40,821 bases of DNA from Actinomycetes bacterium (GCA_021826725.1 JAKAYQ010000004.1:1-40821), one strand, 5' to 3'; counted from the stretch's first letter, positions 24,180 through 34,393 are shown. Program-made: numbers and translations. Notes: a model not told the origin generated them from the letters alone.

Positions 24180-26213
24180 GTGAACCGACTGGCCAACGAG
24201 CCGAGCCGATATCTGCGCCAGCACGCGGACCAACCGGTCGACTGGTACCCGTGGGGCCCCGACGCCTTCGCCCGAGCCCGGGACGAGGACAAGCCGCTGT
24301 TCGTGTCGGTGGGCTACTCCGCCTGCCACTGGTGCCACGTGATGGCACACGAGTCGTTCGATGACCCGGGCATCGCCGCCGTGCTCAACGACCGGTTCGT
24401 GGCTGTCAAGGTGGACCGCGAGGAGCGGCCGGACGTCGATGCCGTCTACATGGAGGCCGTGCAGGCCATGAACGGGCACGGCGGCTGGCCGATGTCGGTG
24501 TTCGCCACGCCCGACGGACGACCGTTCTTCACCGGGACGTACTTCCCACGCAGCGACAGCAGGGGCATGCCCGGGTTCGACCGGGTCATGGCGGCCATGG
24601 CCGACGCCTGGTCCACCCGGCGAGCCGATGTCGAGGCACAGGCCGACGAGGTGGCCCGCGCGGTGGCCCGAGGCAGCACGGTGCCGAGCACACCGATCCC
24701 GACCACCGCCGTGTCGTCCGCCCTCCTCGGCCGAGCCGCCGGCCAGCTGGTGGAACGCCTCGACCCCCGGTTCGGTGGGTTCGGCCCGGCTCCGAAATTC
24801 CCGCAGCCGGCACTCATCGAGCTCCTGCTGCAGCATCACCGCCTGTCCGGCGACGACCGGTCGCTGGCCGCGGCAACCGCCACGCTCGCCGCCATGGCTG
24901 CCGGCGGCATCTACGACCACCTGGCGGGCGGGTTCGCACGCTACGCCACCGATGCCACGTGGACCGTGCCCCATTTCGAGAAGATGCTGTACGACCAGGC
25001 CGGACTGGTGCGCGCCTACCTGCACGCGTGGCAGACCACCGGCGACCCCCGGTGGCTCCAGGTCGTCGAGGAGACCATCGGCTACGTCCTCGGCGACCTG
25101 ACCCTTCCCGATGGCGGCCTCGCCGCAGCGCGCGACGCCGACTCCGAGGGCGAGGAGGGCCGCTTCTACGTGTGGTCCGCCGACGAGCTACGCGCCGAGC
25201 TGGGCGATGACTACGACGCGGTCGCCGCCTGGTACCAGGTCGACCGCACGGCTGCCTTTGCGGGGCGCCACGTGCTCCGCCGCCCGGCCGGCGCTCCCCT
25301 GGTCCGGCCCGATACCATCGAGGCCGGTCGGCGCCGGCTGCTCGCCGCCCGGGACCGCCGTGTGGCTCCCGGGCGCGACGACAAGCTCATCACCGAGTGG
25401 AACGCCATGTTCGTCGGTGCGCTGGCCGAAGCTGCTGCAGCCACCGGCAGGACCGCGTGGGCACAGCAGGCGGAGTCGCTCGGCGAAGTCCTGTGGACCC
25501 GGTTGCGGCGGGCCGAGGACGGCCGGCTCATGCGGACCTGGCAGGCCGGGTCAGCCCGGCACCTCGGCTGTGCGGCGGACCACGCGTGGATGGTCGACGC
25601 CTGCACCCGCCTGGCCGAGCTCACCGGCCGGGCCGTGTGGTCCGAGCGGGCGACGACGGTGGCCCGCGAGATGCTCGCCCGCTTCTCCGACGGCAGCGGC
25701 CTGCTGGCCACCTCCGGAGACGATGCCGACGCACTCGTCGTGCGGCCGGTGGAGCTCGTCGATGGCGCCACCCCGTCCGCCAGCTCGGTGGCTGCCACCG
25801 CGCTGCTTCGGCTCGGCGCCCTCACCGGCGACACGGACATGGTTGGCGCTGGTGATGCCATCGCCGGTGTGCTGGCGTCCATCGCCGCCAACCATCCCCT
25901 GGCCTTTGCCAACGCCGTCATGACGGCCACCCTGGCAGCAGGCGGCACCACCGAGGTCGTGGTCACCGGCAGGCGCCACGACATGGTCGATCGTGTCCGG
26001 CGACGTTTTGAGCCTGCCGTGGTGCTCGCCTGGGGTGAGCGCACCGAAGCACCCCTGTGGATGGAGCGACCCGACGATGGTCGCGCCTACGTCTGCCGGC
26101 ATTCGACGTGTCTGGCTCCGGCCGTCGATCCCGACGAGCTGGCTGCCCGCCTCGACGAGCAGTGCCGCCGCGATGCATCCCTGCTGGCCGCAGTCTCCGG
26201 GAGCCCGGCGTGA
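24180..26213 (+). CDS. DUF255 thioredoxin-fold / YyaL-type protein
   Basis: A protein of 677 residues of the COG1331 family. The N-terminal thioredoxin-like domain starts [25 protein letters not shown] and has a CHWC redox pair at Cys49/Cys52 in [17 protein letters not shown], then [12 protein letters not shown] and [23 protein letters not shown]. The rest is an (alpha/alpha) barrel-like domain with [46 protein letters not shown] and [19 protein letters not shown]. The family is widespread, has been linked to sugar epimerase folds, and has no settled function. GTG 24180 follows the TAGGAT box. Its stop overlaps the next gene by 4 bp (GTGA). Confidence 0.94.
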   Translation: MNRLANEPSRYLRQHADQPVDWYPWGPDAFARARDEDKPLFVSVGYSACHWCHVMAHESFDDPGIAAVLNDRFVAVKVDREERPDVDAVYMEAVQAMNGHGGWPMSVFATPDGRPFFTGTYFPRSDSRGMPGFDRVMAAMADAWSTRRADVEAQADEVARAVARGSTVPSTPIPTTAVSSALLGRAAGQLVERLDPRFGGFGPAPKFPQPALIELLLQHHRLSGDDRSLAAATATLAAMAAGGIYDHLAGGFARYATDATWTVPHFEKMLYDQAGLVRAYLHAWQTTGDPRWLQVVEETIGYVLGDLTLPDGGLAAARDADSEGEEGRFYVWSADELRAELGDDYDAVAAWYQVDRTAAFAGRHVLRRPAGAPLVRPDTIEAGRRRLLAARDRRVAPGRDDKLITEWNAMFVGALAEAAAATGRTAWAQQAESLGEVLWTRLRRAEDGRLMRTWQAGSARHLGCAADHAWMVDACTRLAELTGRAVWSERATTVAREMLARFSDGSGLLATSGDDADALVVRPVELVDGATPSASSVAATALLRLGALTGDTDMVGAGDAIAGVLASIAANHPLAFANAVMTATLAAGGTTEVVVTGRRHDMVDRVRRRFEPAVVLAWGERTEAPLWMERPDDGRAYVCRHSTCLAPAVDPDELAARLDEQCRRDASLLAAVSGSPA

Positions 26214-27253
26214 CCGGCGGCACCGGGGACCTCGTTTTCGGGCCCGCGCCCGGACCTGACCCGGCCGACCGCCCCCAGCCTGCCGGCGGACCCGATCGCA
26301 CCAGGGACCACCACCGCGGCGAGGACCGCGGCCCGGTCGGCGAGCAGGTCCCGGGCGCCTACACCGTCGACCCGCAGGACCTGCGTTGGAGCACCTCCGA
26401 CGACGGTGACGACACCGTCGGCAGACAGGATCACGTGGCGGGACCGGCCGCTGATGCCGTCGACCCGCAGGACCTGCGCTGGAGCACCTCCGACGACGGT
26501 GACGACACCGTCGTCGGACAGGATCACGTGGCGGGACCGGCCGCCGGCAGGCACCGCGCCCGCTCGGACCGTCGGCGAGGACGACCGCGGTCGGGGCGAC
26601 GCCTGGCGCCGAAGCCTGCCGGCACCCGGCGGTTCCTGGTCCTGGGCGGCGGGACCGGCACGACCGACGTCGCCGCCCTCGACCTCGACAGCAAGGTCCT
26701 GGTGCGCTTGCACGGCGGCCAACCCGTCCTGCCCGACGGCGTCATCGAGCCGTTCGACGTGCTCGACGGCGCTGTGTCGCCCCACGAGGCACTCGACGAC
26801 CCGGCTCGTCCCGAGGCCCTCCTGATCGCCGGCCAGCTCGAGCGAGCCGGAGTTGCCCGCGGCCGCCGGGCCCGCCGGGCGCTCCGGGCCATCGTGGCAC
26901 CTCCGGAACCCCATCTGCTCGGGTTCCCCGGCACGTCGTGGCCCTATTGGGAATTCCACGGCACCCGGCCCTCGGTTGCCATCGTGACCCCGTCACGCGG
27001 CCCGATGCTGTTCCTTCGGGCAGAGGACGGCACCGCCTGGGCCCGGTTCGGCTGGTACCGGACCGACAACTGGCTGCCGGTGCACGACGGACGGGCTGCG
27101 CGGGCCCTGGTCGCCGCCGGTCACCGCCGCCTCACGGGGAAATCGCTGACCGCTGCGCTCGGGTTCCGACCCGCCTACCTGGTGGTGGCCGTCGGTCGGC
27201 CGCAGGACGGCTACTGCACCAAGCAGGTGCTGGCCGTGCTCCCCCGCCCCTGA
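26210..27253 (+). CDS. Orphan protein with duplicated N-terminal segment
   Basis: A protein of 347 residues, translationally coupled to the DUF255 gene (GTG at 26210 overlaps its TGA). Residues 1-130 are charged and Pro/Gly-rich and contain two copies of a 31-residue segment ([18 protein letters not shown], then a QDHVAGPAA end). From about 140 a folded-looking domain follows: [89 protein letters not shown] and a closing [21 protein letters not shown] recognise no family. The conserved-looking Trp-rich middle suggests a beta-rich ligand-binding domain. No signal peptide or membrane helix is seen. Confidence 0.65.
   Translation: MTGGTGDLVFGPAPGPDPADRPQPAGGPDRTRDHHRGEDRGPVGEQVPGAYTVDPQDLRWSTSDDGDDTVGRQDHVAGPAADAVDPQDLRWSTSDDGDDTVVGQDHVAGPAAGRHRARSDRRRGRPRSGRRLAPKPAGTRRFLVLGGGTGTTDVAALDLDSKVLVRLHGGQPVLPDGVIEPFDVLDGAVSPHEALDDPARPEALLIAGQLERAGVARGRRARRALRAIVAPPEPHLLGFPGTSWPYWEFHGTRPSVAIVTPSRGPMLFLRAEDGTAWARFGWYRTDNWLPVHDGRAARALVAAGHRRLTGKSLTAALGFRPAYLVVAVGRPQDGYCTKQVLAVLPRP
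26366..26551 (+). repeat. 93-bp in-frame direct duplication
   Basis: Two adjacent copies (26366-26458 and 26459-26551) start GTCGACCCGCAGGACCTGCG and code the same 31 residues with few differences. Within each copy a smaller GACGACGGTGACGAC pattern occurs. Confidence 0.9.
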
Positions 27254-27362
27254 GCCGGCCACCGGCTCACCGCCGATCCGGCGGCCCTCCCGCGCCAGCC
27301 GCCGATCCGGCAGCAGCGCGCACATGCAGGCGGACAGCGCGTCAGCGTCGGCGGACAGCGAT

Positions 27363-28043
27363 TCAGCGCCGGGATGCCAGCGTTCCCGAAGCGAGATCCT
27401 CGGCCATGGCCCACCCGAAGCCGACGACCCGGTCGCCACGCGACAGGTCGAGCGATCCGAACAGCTCCAGCACCTCCGCCTCGGGCTCGTGGACCTTCGG
27501 GCCGCCGAAGTCGAGGGCCCCGCACAGGTCTCCGGTGCCGCACAGCACGAACGTGCGGTCATCGAGCTGGTGCTCTGCCCCGAACCGCTTGGCCAAGCGG
27601 CGGCCCCAGGCCCGCTCCTCCCCAGACGCCTTGTGTGCCGGCCGAGGGACGATGTCCGCCAGCCCGCTGAACGCCTGGTAGGCATGCGGATCAGCCAGTC
27701 GCGCCCCGACCAGCACGTCCTCGTCGGGGAAGGCCAACAGCGCCCGGCGGTACTGGTCGCCCAGGAGCTGGCGCAGGACCTGGTCGGCCTTGGCGCTCCG
27801 CTCGACGCTGGCCAGCCCGATCAGCATGGACGGGGTCCCGCCGATGCGCTCCAGGGTGCTGAACGAGTAGCCCCGCAGCTTGGGACCCTCGTGCACCTGG
27901 GTGATGAGGACCCACTCCTCACACTGCTTCGACAGGAAGCCGATGTCGAACTGCAAATCCCGATCGGCGGTCATATCGGCCATCTCGGCCAGCTCGCCGT
28001 CGCTCAGCGACGTGCAGTCCTTGGTTCCCACCTCAAACGGCAT
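27363..28043 (-). CDS. Conserved-looking hypothetical protein
   Basis: A protein of 226 residues starting MPFEVGTKDCTSLSDGELAEMADM, with mixed alpha/beta composition: QCEEWVLITQVHEGPKLRGYSFSTLERIGGTPSMLIGLASV, QYRRALLAFPDEDVLVGARL, then GRRLAKRFGAEHQLDDRTFV and DRVVGFGWAMAEDL. The first half (an effect on self, then a remark on name and size of effect) vaguely resembles a GNAT-like acyl-transferase strand order, but no acetyl-CoA motif is visible, so I give no function. ATG 28043 has GGAG 6 bases upstream. It is convergent with the orphan gene. Confidence 0.65.
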   Translation of the reverse strand: MPFEVGTKDCTSLSDGELAEMADMTADRDLQFDIGFLSKQCEEWVLITQVHEGPKLRGYSFSTLERIGGTPSMLIGLASVERSAKADQVLRQLLGDQYRRALLAFPDEDVLVGARLADPHAYQAFSGLADIVPRPAHKASGEERAWGRRLAKRFGAEHQLDDRTFVLCGTGDLCGALDFGGPKVHEPEAEVLELFGSLDLSRGDRVVGFGWAMAEDLASGTLASRR

Positions 28044-28588
28044 CGCGTGCTCCGTGCTCCGTGCGCTCGTCGTGCTTTCGCCCCGGCGCCGGCACCGCCG
28101 CCCACAATCACCACCCTAAGTGGCAGACTGGCAGCGGCACGGCCAGAGGTTCTCCACAGATTCTACGGGATCGCGCGGGTTCCGCCCATTCAGGCCGCTC
28201 CGACAGCCGGCGACACCCCTGCCGGGACCGCTCCGGCGCCACGATCGGCGGGGTCGGAAGCGACCGTGTCATCCATCCCGCCCTCGCCGTGCCCACCCCC
28301 ATGACCTCACCACGTCCCCCCGGGGCGGGCCTCCGACCAGGGCGGCAGCGGAGCCGTTCGTCGTCGCGGATGGCTGCCATTGCACCTGACGGTCCAGTCG
28401 AGCGATCCAGAACTTCGCGACGGGGCCGCTCGCACCTGGCCGCCACCACATCCACCGACGGCGGACGATGGCGCTGTTTCGAACATCCCCGTCCTCACGA
28501 CACCGGCGCGGGCATGTCGGCACCCTCCTGGGCCGAGCGAGCACCTCCCCCGCCCAGGATCGACGGGCGGACGGTGCCGGCCCCGGAC
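28044..28588. other. Gene-free stretch between dnaE and hypothetical gene
   Basis: About 545 bp with no convincing frame on either strand; the long plus-strand frame here is the antisense shadow of dnaE. Bases 28110-28175 are relatively AT-rich (CCACCCTAAGTGGCAGACTG and ACAGATTCTACGGGATCG) and probably hold the promoter of the hypothetical gene at 28043. No tRNA, tmRNA or RNase P signature was recognised. It is the longest unexplained non-repeat stretch in the window. Confidence 0.45.
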
Positions 28589-31500
28589 CTAGGTGACCAC
28601 GCAGGCCGGCCCGAGCAGCTCGCGCAGCGAGCCGACCAGGCCGCGCCGGCTGTCCACGTTGAATTGCGGCGGCAGGCGGAGCGTCAGCTCGCCGACCTGC
28701 AGGAGCACGGGTTCGTGGCCGGGATGCTCGGCCAGCAGCGACTTCAGCCGGTCCACCACCGGGTCGGTGACCGTGCTCGGCGGCAGCTGCACCCGCAGCT
28801 CCGTCGCACCGTCGACCACCAGCGCCGGCCGCTGCAGCTCCATGCAGATCAGCTTGACCTGGTCGTCGCGGGTGTCCACTCGACCCTTCACCACCACCAC
28901 GGCGTCGTCGGCGAGCATGCTGTCGATCTCCGCCATCGTCTTCGGGAAGACGAACACCTCGACAGACGCATGCAAGTCCTCGAGCACGAACGTGGCCATG
29001 AGCTCACCGCGCTTGGTGTAACGGCGCACCAGCCCGGTGACCACACCGCCCACCACCTTGATCGACCCGTCACGCCGAGACCCGTCGGCCACGGGATCCT
29101 GCTCCTTCACCTCGGCGATCGAGCACTCCGTCAGCCGCGACACCGCTGCCTCGAGCCCGCGCAGCGGGTGATCACTCACGTAGAGCCCGAGCATCTCCTT
29201 TTCGAACGACAGCCGCTCGGTCTTTGCGAACTCCCGGTCGGGGATGGGCACCCTCGTGTCGGCGAACCCGACACCCCCGTCGGCGGCCGGGTCGTCGAAG
29301 CCGCCGAAGAGCGTGGAGATCCCCGCGTCCTCCTCGCGTCGGCGCGCCAGGGTGCGGTCCACGATCTCCTCGAAGACGAGCAGCAGACCCTGGCGCGGGT
29401 GCCCGAGCGAGTCGAAGGCGCCGGACTTCACGAGCGACTCGACGGTGCGCTTGTTCAGGACCGTCGGGTCGACGCGCCGGCAGAAGTCGTAGAAGTCGGT
29501 GAACGGACCGTTCGCATCGCGCTCGGCGACCATCCGCTCGACGAGACCCTCGCCGACGTTACGTACCGCGGCAAGGCCGAACACCACCCGCCGGGCGCCG
29601 TCCTCGCCGGCCAGCGGGGTGAACTCCGCGGCGGAGCGGTTGACATCGGGGACGACCACCTCGATCCCGAGTGCCCGGCACTCGCCGAGGTACACGGCGG
29701 TCTTGTCCTTGTCGTCCTTGACCGAGGTGAGGAGCGCAGCGAGGTACTCGACCGGGTAGTGCGCCTTCAGCCATGCGGTCTGGTAGCTGACGAACCCGTA
29801 GCCATAGGAGTGCGACTTGTTGAAGGCGTAGTCGGCGAACGGCTCGATGATGTCGAACAATTTGGTGCCGATCTCCGCGCCGTAGCCTTGGGCGGCGCAG
29901 CCGGTGACGAACTTCTCGCGCTCCTTGGCCATGATGGCCCGGACCTTCTTACCGGCAGCCTTACGGAGATTGTCGGCCTCCTCCAGGGAGTAGCCGGCGA
30001 ACTTCTGGGCCACCCGCATCACCGACTCCTGGTAGATCATGAGGCCGTAGGTGTCGCTCAGGATCGGCTCGAGATCGGGGTGAAGGTAGGTGATGGCCTG
30101 ACGGCCGTTCTTACGGTCTGCGTAGTCCTTGTGCATGTTGGCCGCCATGGGCCCGGGCCGGTACAGGGCCACCAGGGCGGCAACGTCGTCGAACGTGGTC
30201 GGGGCGAGCGACCGCATGAGCGACCGCATGGGACCGCCCTCGAGCTGGAACACGCCGACCGAGTCGCCCCGCCGCAGCATGTCGAATGTCGGTTCGTCCT
30301 GGAGCGGCACACGGTCGATGTCGGGACGGGTCCCCTCGGTCCGCTCGATCAGGTCGAGCGCCCGCTCGATGACCGACAGGTTCCGCAGGCCGAGGAAGTC
30401 CATCTTCAAAAGGCCCAGGTCCTCGACGCCGTGCATCTCGTACTGGGTGACGACGGGGGACTCGCCGGGGTCCTGGCCGCTCTCCGGCTTGCGCTGGACG
30501 GGCAGGTACTCGGTGAGCGCCTCCTTGGTGATCACCACCGCGGCAGCATGGATGCCGTCCTGGCGGCGCAGGCCTTCCAACCCCTTGGCCACGTCGATGA
30601 CCTTGCGGGCGTCGGGATCCGTCTCGTACATCTCGCGCAGGCCCTGGGCACTGGCGTAGCCGTCCTCGTAGCCTTCGACTCTGTCGAGGCATGCCCGCAG
30701 CGGCGTGTCGCGACCCATGATGAGCGGCGGCATGGCCTTGGCGATCTTGTCCCCCACCACATAGGGGTACCCGAGCACCCGGGCGCCGTCGCGCACCGCG
30801 GCCCGGGCTTTGATGGTGGAGAAGGTGACGATCTGGGCGACGTGGTCGGAGCCGTAGCGCTCCGCCGCGTACTTGATCATGTCGCCGCGGTAGCGCTCGT
30901 CGAAGTCCATGTCGATGTCGGGCATCTGCTTGCGGCCCGGGTTGAGGAACCGCTCGAACAGCAGGTCGTAGCGGATCGGGTCGAGGTCGACGATGCGCAG
31001 GCAGTAGGCCACGCAGCACCCCGCGGCCGAGCCGCGCCCCGGTCCGACCCGGATGCCAGCCGACCGGGCATAGCGGATGAGGTCCCACACGACGAGGAAG
31101 TAGGCGGAGAAGCCCATGGTGGCGATCACGCCCAGCTCGTACTCGAGCCGGTCCACCACGGCGTCGGGCAGGGCGCTGCCGTAGCGCTCGGCCGCACCCT
31201 CGTAGGCCAGATGACGCAAGTAGGCATCCGCCCGCTGCTCGTAGGCGTCCCCGGTGAACTCGTCGGGAACGGGGTACTCCGGCAGGGCGTTGACACCGAA
31301 CTCGATGTCGACATCGGCCCGCTCGGCGATGAGCAGGGTGTTGTCGCACGCCTCGGGCAGCTCGGCGAACAGGTGCCGCATCTCCGCTGCGGTCTTCAGG
31401 TAGTGCTCGGTTCCCTCGAACTTGAACCGCTTGGGGTCGTCGATGGTGGCGCCGGTCTGCACGCACAGCAGGGCGTCGTGGGCCACCGCGTCCTCACGGT

Positions 31501-32179
31501 GGGTGTAGTGACTGTCGTTGGTCGCCAGCAGCGGCGCCTGGAGCCGTCGGGCGATGTCCACCAGCTGGGGGTTGGTGCGGCGCTGGTCGGGCAGGCCGTG
31601 GTCCTGCAGCTCGATGAAGAAGCTCTCGGACCCGAAGATGTCCTGCAGCCGCCCCGCCAGCTTGAGCGCCCGGTCCTCGTCACCGGCGAGCAGCGCCTGC
31701 AGCACCTGACCGCCCAGGCAGCCCGACGTGGCGATCAGGCCTTCGCTGTGGCGCTCCAGCAACTCCCAGTCCGTGCGGGGCTTGTAGAAGTACCCGGAGA
31801 GGTACGCCTCCGACGACAGCTTCATGAGGTTCCGGTAGCCCACCGTCGTCTCGGCCAGCAGCGTCAGGTGGTAGTAGAGCTTCTGCCCGCCTTCCACGTC
31901 ACCACCGGTGTCGTCGACCTTGCCGCGACGCACCGGCCGTTCGGCACGCGACTCGCCGGCCATGTAGGCCTCGGTGCCGATCACCGGGTTGATGCCGTGC
32001 TTCCGACACAGGCGGTGGAAGTCGAGGACCCCGTACATGTTGCCGTGGTCGGTGATGCCGAGGCCGGGCTGACCGTCCTCGACCGCAGCCCGGACCAGGT
32101 CCTCCAACCGGGCGGCGCCGTCCAGCATGGAGTACTCGGTGTGGGTGTGCAGGTGCGTGAACGACCGGCCGTCGCCCAT
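28589..32179 (-). CDS. dnaE: DNA polymerase III alpha subunit
   Basis: The replicative polymerase, 1196 residues, a normal DnaE1 length. Domains in order: PHP (FTHLHTHTEYSMLDG at the N-terminus, ITDHGNMYG), palm with the catalytic Asp pair in MPDIDMDFDERYRGDMIKY near residue 420, the thumb/fingers block (RRGDSVGVFQLEGGPMRSLMRSL, NKSHSYGYGFVSYQTAWLKAHYP), tandem helix-hairpin-helix, an OB fold (IKVVGGVVTGLVRRYTKRGELMATFVLEDL) and a C-terminal beta-clamp/tau-binding region. ATG 32179 is fixed by GAGGAGGAG 8 bases upstream. bpa lies 187 bp upstream on the same strand. The long open frame on the opposite strand is not a gene. Confidence 0.98.
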   Translation of the reverse strand: MGDGRSFTHLHTHTEYSMLDGAARLEDLVRAAVEDGQPGLGITDHGNMYGVLDFHRLCRKHGINPVIGTEAYMAGESRAERPVRRGKVDDTGGDVEGGQKLYYHLTLLAETTVGYRNLMKLSSEAYLSGYFYKPRTDWELLERHSEGLIATSGCLGGQVLQALLAGDEDRALKLAGRLQDIFGSESFFIELQDHGLPDQRRTNPQLVDIARRLQAPLLATNDSHYTHREDAVAHDALLCVQTGATIDDPKRFKFEGTEHYLKTAAEMRHLFAELPEACDNTLLIAERADVDIEFGVNALPEYPVPDEFTGDAYEQRADAYLRHLAYEGAAERYGSALPDAVVDRLEYELGVIATMGFSAYFLVVWDLIRYARSAGIRVGPGRGSAAGCCVAYCLRIVDLDPIRYDLLFERFLNPGRKQMPDIDMDFDERYRGDMIKYAAERYGSDHVAQIVTFSTIKARAAVRDGARVLGYPYVVGDKIAKAMPPLIMGRDTPLRACLDRVEGYEDGYASAQGLREMYETDPDARKVIDVAKGLEGLRRQDGIHAAAVVITKEALTEYLPVQRKPESGQDPGESPVVTQYEMHGVEDLGLLKMDFLGLRNLSVIERALDLIERTEGTRPDIDRVPLQDEPTFDMLRRGDSVGVFQLEGGPMRSLMRSLAPTTFDDVAALVALYRPGPMAANMHKDYADRKNGRQAITYLHPDLEPILSDTYGLMIYQESVMRVAQKFAGYSLEEADNLRKAAGKKVRAIMAKEREKFVTGCAAQGYGAEIGTKLFDIIEPFADYAFNKSHSYGYGFVSYQTAWLKAHYPVEYLAALLTSVKDDKDKTAVYLGECRALGIEVVVPDVNRSAAEFTPLAGEDGARRVVFGLAAVRNVGEGLVERMVAERDANGPFTDFYDFCRRVDPTVLNKRTVESLVKSGAFDSLGHPRQGLLLVFEEIVDRTLARRREEDAGISTLFGGFDDPAADGGVGFADTRVPIPDREFAKTERLSFEKEMLGLYVSDHPLRGLEAAVSRLTECSIAEVKEQDPVADGSRRDGSIKVVGGVVTGLVRRYTKRGELMATFVLEDLHASVEVFVFPKTMAEIDSMLADDAVVVVKGRVDTRDDQVKLICMELQRPALVVDGATELRVQLPPSTVTDPVVDRLKSLLAEHPGHEPVLLQVGELTLRLPPQFNVDSRRGLVGSLRELLGPACVVT

Positions 32180-32366
32180 CGGTGCACTCCTCCTCGTGGC
32201 GTGGTCCAATTCCTGCGCTCGGCACCGTCCATGGTCGGTGCCGAGCCATCCCACCTTCCCACAGAGCCGTCCACACCCGGTGGGAAATCACATCCGTGTG
32301 GTTCGGAACCCTACCAGCAGCCCGTCACGCCCCGAGGGCTCGCGGCCCGCTCCCGGGCGAGCCCGC

Positions 32367-32927
32367 TCACAGGTAGGTACCCGGGCGCGGCGCTGGCCCG
32401 TCGGCGATTGCGCCAGGTGGCAGCCCGCGCTGGCGCATCTCCTCGAGCTGCTGGCGGGCGGCCATCTGTTGCGCCATGAGCGTGGCCTGGATGCCGTGAA
32501 AGAGCCCCTCGAGCCACCCGACCAACTGGGCCTGGGCCACCCGCAGCTCGGCGTCGGAGGGGGCCCCCTCGTCGAATGGCAGGGCCATCCGGTCCAGCTC
32601 GGCGGACAGGTCGGGGCTGAGCGCCCCGGCGAGCTCCCGCACCGACTGCTCGTAGATCTCGCGCATTCGGCTCCGGCTGGCATCGTCCAACGGAGCGGAA
32701 CGGACCTCGTCGAGCAACTGCTTGACCATCGACCCGATCCGCATCACCTTGCCGGGCTGCTCGACCGATTCCGAGCGGTCCCGTTCCTCCTCGTCACCAG
32801 CTCCTGTGTCGTCCGGTGCAGCAGTCGCCCCGCGACCCGAGACAAGGCTCGAGGGCCGGGCGCCGGGATCCAGGAGCACGGCGTCTCCTGCTCCAGCCGC
32901 GTCCCGCTGCGTTCCACGATCGTCCAT
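32367..32927 (-). CDS. bpa: Bacterial proteasome activator Bpa
   Basis: A protein of 186 residues matching the actinobacterial proteasome activator Bpa (PafE; DUF2587). After a disordered acidic N-terminus (1-54), the four-helix core is very conserved: VEQPGKVMRIGSMVKQLLDEVRSAPLDDASRSRMREI, ELDRMALPFDEGAPSDAELRVAQAQLVGWLEGLFHGIQ and MAQQMAARQQLEEMRQRGLPPG. It ends PGTYL, equivalent to the GQYL tail that docks into the 20S core and opens its gate without ATP. ATG 32927 has GGGAGG 8 bases upstream. It implies that a 20S proteasome is encoded elsewhere in the genome. Confidence 0.95.
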   Translation of the reverse strand: MDDRGTQRDAAGAGDAVLLDPGARPSSLVSGRGATAAPDDTGAGDEEERDRSESVEQPGKVMRIGSMVKQLLDEVRSAPLDDASRSRMREIYEQSVRELAGALSPDLSAELDRMALPFDEGAPSDAELRVAQAQLVGWLEGLFHGIQATLMAQQMAARQQLEEMRQRGLPPGAIADGPAPRPGTYL

Positions 32928-33124
32928 GGCGCGATCCTCCCAGACATCGATGCTCATCGGCACACGCCCGCCGCGCCGCGCTCGTGCGCCGGCCGCATCC
33001 GGTCACCAACCGGCGGCGGCCTCCGTTGGATCCAGCCTCGCGCCGCAGGCGACGTTCGGCCAACAGCCCGCCGAGGCGTCCCAGGCACATTGCTGCCGGC
33101 AGGCGCCGGCCGACGGAAACCCGC

Positions 33125-34246
33125 TCAGGGTGCCGGCCAGGCCAGGAGCGGGACGAGCATCTCGTCGGGTGTCAGCGACCCGTGCCTGCTGGCCAGACGG
33201 GTCTCACCGGTGTCCGCCGGGTCGAGGAACGCAACGGGGGCTCGGGCCACCAGGGCAACGTCGCCGATCCGAGCGGCGACTGCCGGCGCCAGCGCCCCGC
33301 CGAACCAGCCCTCCTCCACCATCTGCTGGCACGACACGACCCATGCCTCGTCCCCGTGATCGGCCTGAGCCACCGCCTGCAGGTCGGCAGCGGCCCCCTC
33401 CCGGGCGTGCAACCATCGGAACCGGCCCTCGCCCGACAGCAGCGCCACGCATCCCATGAGCTCAGGGCTGGGCATGCGGACCGACTCACCCACGTCGACC
33501 TGGCCGTGGTCGGAGGTGACCACCAGCACCGCGCCGGGCGGCAGCACGTCGACCAGGTCGGCCACGAGCCCGTCGACGAACCGGAGCTCCGCGTCGTAGT
33601 GCTCGCCGAGACCGAACCGGTGCGCGACCTTGTCGATGCCGTCGTAGTAGGCGTAGACGAAGCGCCCGCCGTCACGCAGCAGGCGCCGGACCTCCACCAC
33701 CATGCTCGACGGCACCGCCCAACCCACCAGGTCGCTCCCGCCCAGGTGAGCGGCGGTGAAACCGGTGGACGCGAAGTCCCCTCGGGTCACCGAGGGCGCA
33801 CCGCTCCCCCCGAACGCCGCCACCGGCTGAACCGAGTGCACGGGGATCCTGGTCCGGGCATCGCCGTGCTCGGTGGACCACCGCAGCACGTTGAGGATCT
33901 CCCCGCCGACGAGCATGCGGTACCCGAGGATGCCGTGGCGCGCCGGCACGAGGCCCGTCGCCAACGAGGTCAGCGCGGTTGCCGTGGTCGTCGGAGCCAC
34001 GGAGGTGAGCGGACCGCCGATGCCAGCAGCCAGGGCAGGAAGCCTGCCCAGACGGTCGTGGAGCTGCCGCCAGCCGAGCCCGTCGAGGGTCAGCAGGACC
34101 ACCTGCTCGGCGTGGCGCACCAGGTCGGGAAGCCAACCCGGAGCCGGACCGGCCGCCCGCCCGAGGAGTGCGGGCACCAGCGAGGAGATGCAGGCCCCCC
34201 CGTAGTCGGGCAGCGCTGGCGTCGTGATCTGCTCGATGGATGCCAT
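33125..34246 (-). CDS. Type I phosphodiesterase / nucleotide pyrophosphatase family protein
   Basis: A member of the alkaline phosphatase superfamily, 373 residues. Metal and nucleophile residues are visible: Asp55 in LLTLDGLGW, Thr nucleophile in APTTTATALTSLATGL near 88, ARHGILGYRMLVGG, the Asp/His pair in YAYYDGIDKVAHRFG, the VVTSDHGQVDVG motif, and the late His in ASRHGSLTPDEMLVPLLAW. No signal peptide, so it is probably cytoplasmic. It hydrolyses phosphodiester or pyrophosphate bonds; substrate unknown. ATG 34246 has TACAGT 8 bases upstream. The frame continues to 35260 only through repeats and the antisense of other genes. Confidence 0.9.
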   Translation of the reverse strand: MASIEQITTPALPDYGGACISSLVPALLGRAAGPAPGWLPDLVRHAEQVVLLTLDGLGWRQLHDRLGRLPALAAGIGGPLTSVAPTTTATALTSLATGLVPARHGILGYRMLVGGEILNVLRWSTEHGDARTRIPVHSVQPVAAFGGSGAPSVTRGDFASTGFTAAHLGGSDLVGWAVPSSMVVEVRRLLRDGGRFVYAYYDGIDKVAHRFGLGEHYDAELRFVDGLVADLVDVLPPGAVLVVTSDHGQVDVGESVRMPSPELMGCVALLSGEGRFRWLHAREGAAADLQAVAQADHGDEAWVVSCQQMVEEGWFGGALAPAVAARIGDVALVARAPVAFLDPADTGETRLASRHGSLTPDEMLVPLLAWPAP

Positions 34247-34254
34247 CGACGGGC

Positions 34255-34260
34255 ACTGTA
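34255..34260 (-). promoter_or_regulatory. -10 box for the phosphodiesterase gene
   Basis: Minus-strand TACAGT, 8 bases before ATG 34246, indicates a leaderless or nearly leaderless transcript. Just upstream is a short direct repeat (two GGCGGCGGGTATCGGGGAT-like copies). Confidence 0.45.
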
Positions 34261-34387
34261 TCCCCGATACCCGCCGCATCCCCGATACCCGCCGCCGCCA
34301 TGGCGCCGGGACCGCCACGTCACCAGTTCGGCGCCCTCGCTGCGGCCACGCCGGCAGCCCGGTCGGCCCCCCCACCGGCCACGGCAG

Positions 34388-34393
34388 TAGCAT
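34388..34393 (+). promoter_or_regulatory. -10 box for the Rrf2 gene (leaderless type)
   Basis: TAGCAT matches TANNNT, followed by 6 bases (CGGAGC) and GTG 34400. Confidence 0.55.

Noticed and set aside
28061-32479. A 1472-codon open frame on the plus strand
   Set aside because: It is the exact antisense of dnaE, whose motifs are complete on the minus strand. Long antisense frames are expected at this GC content.
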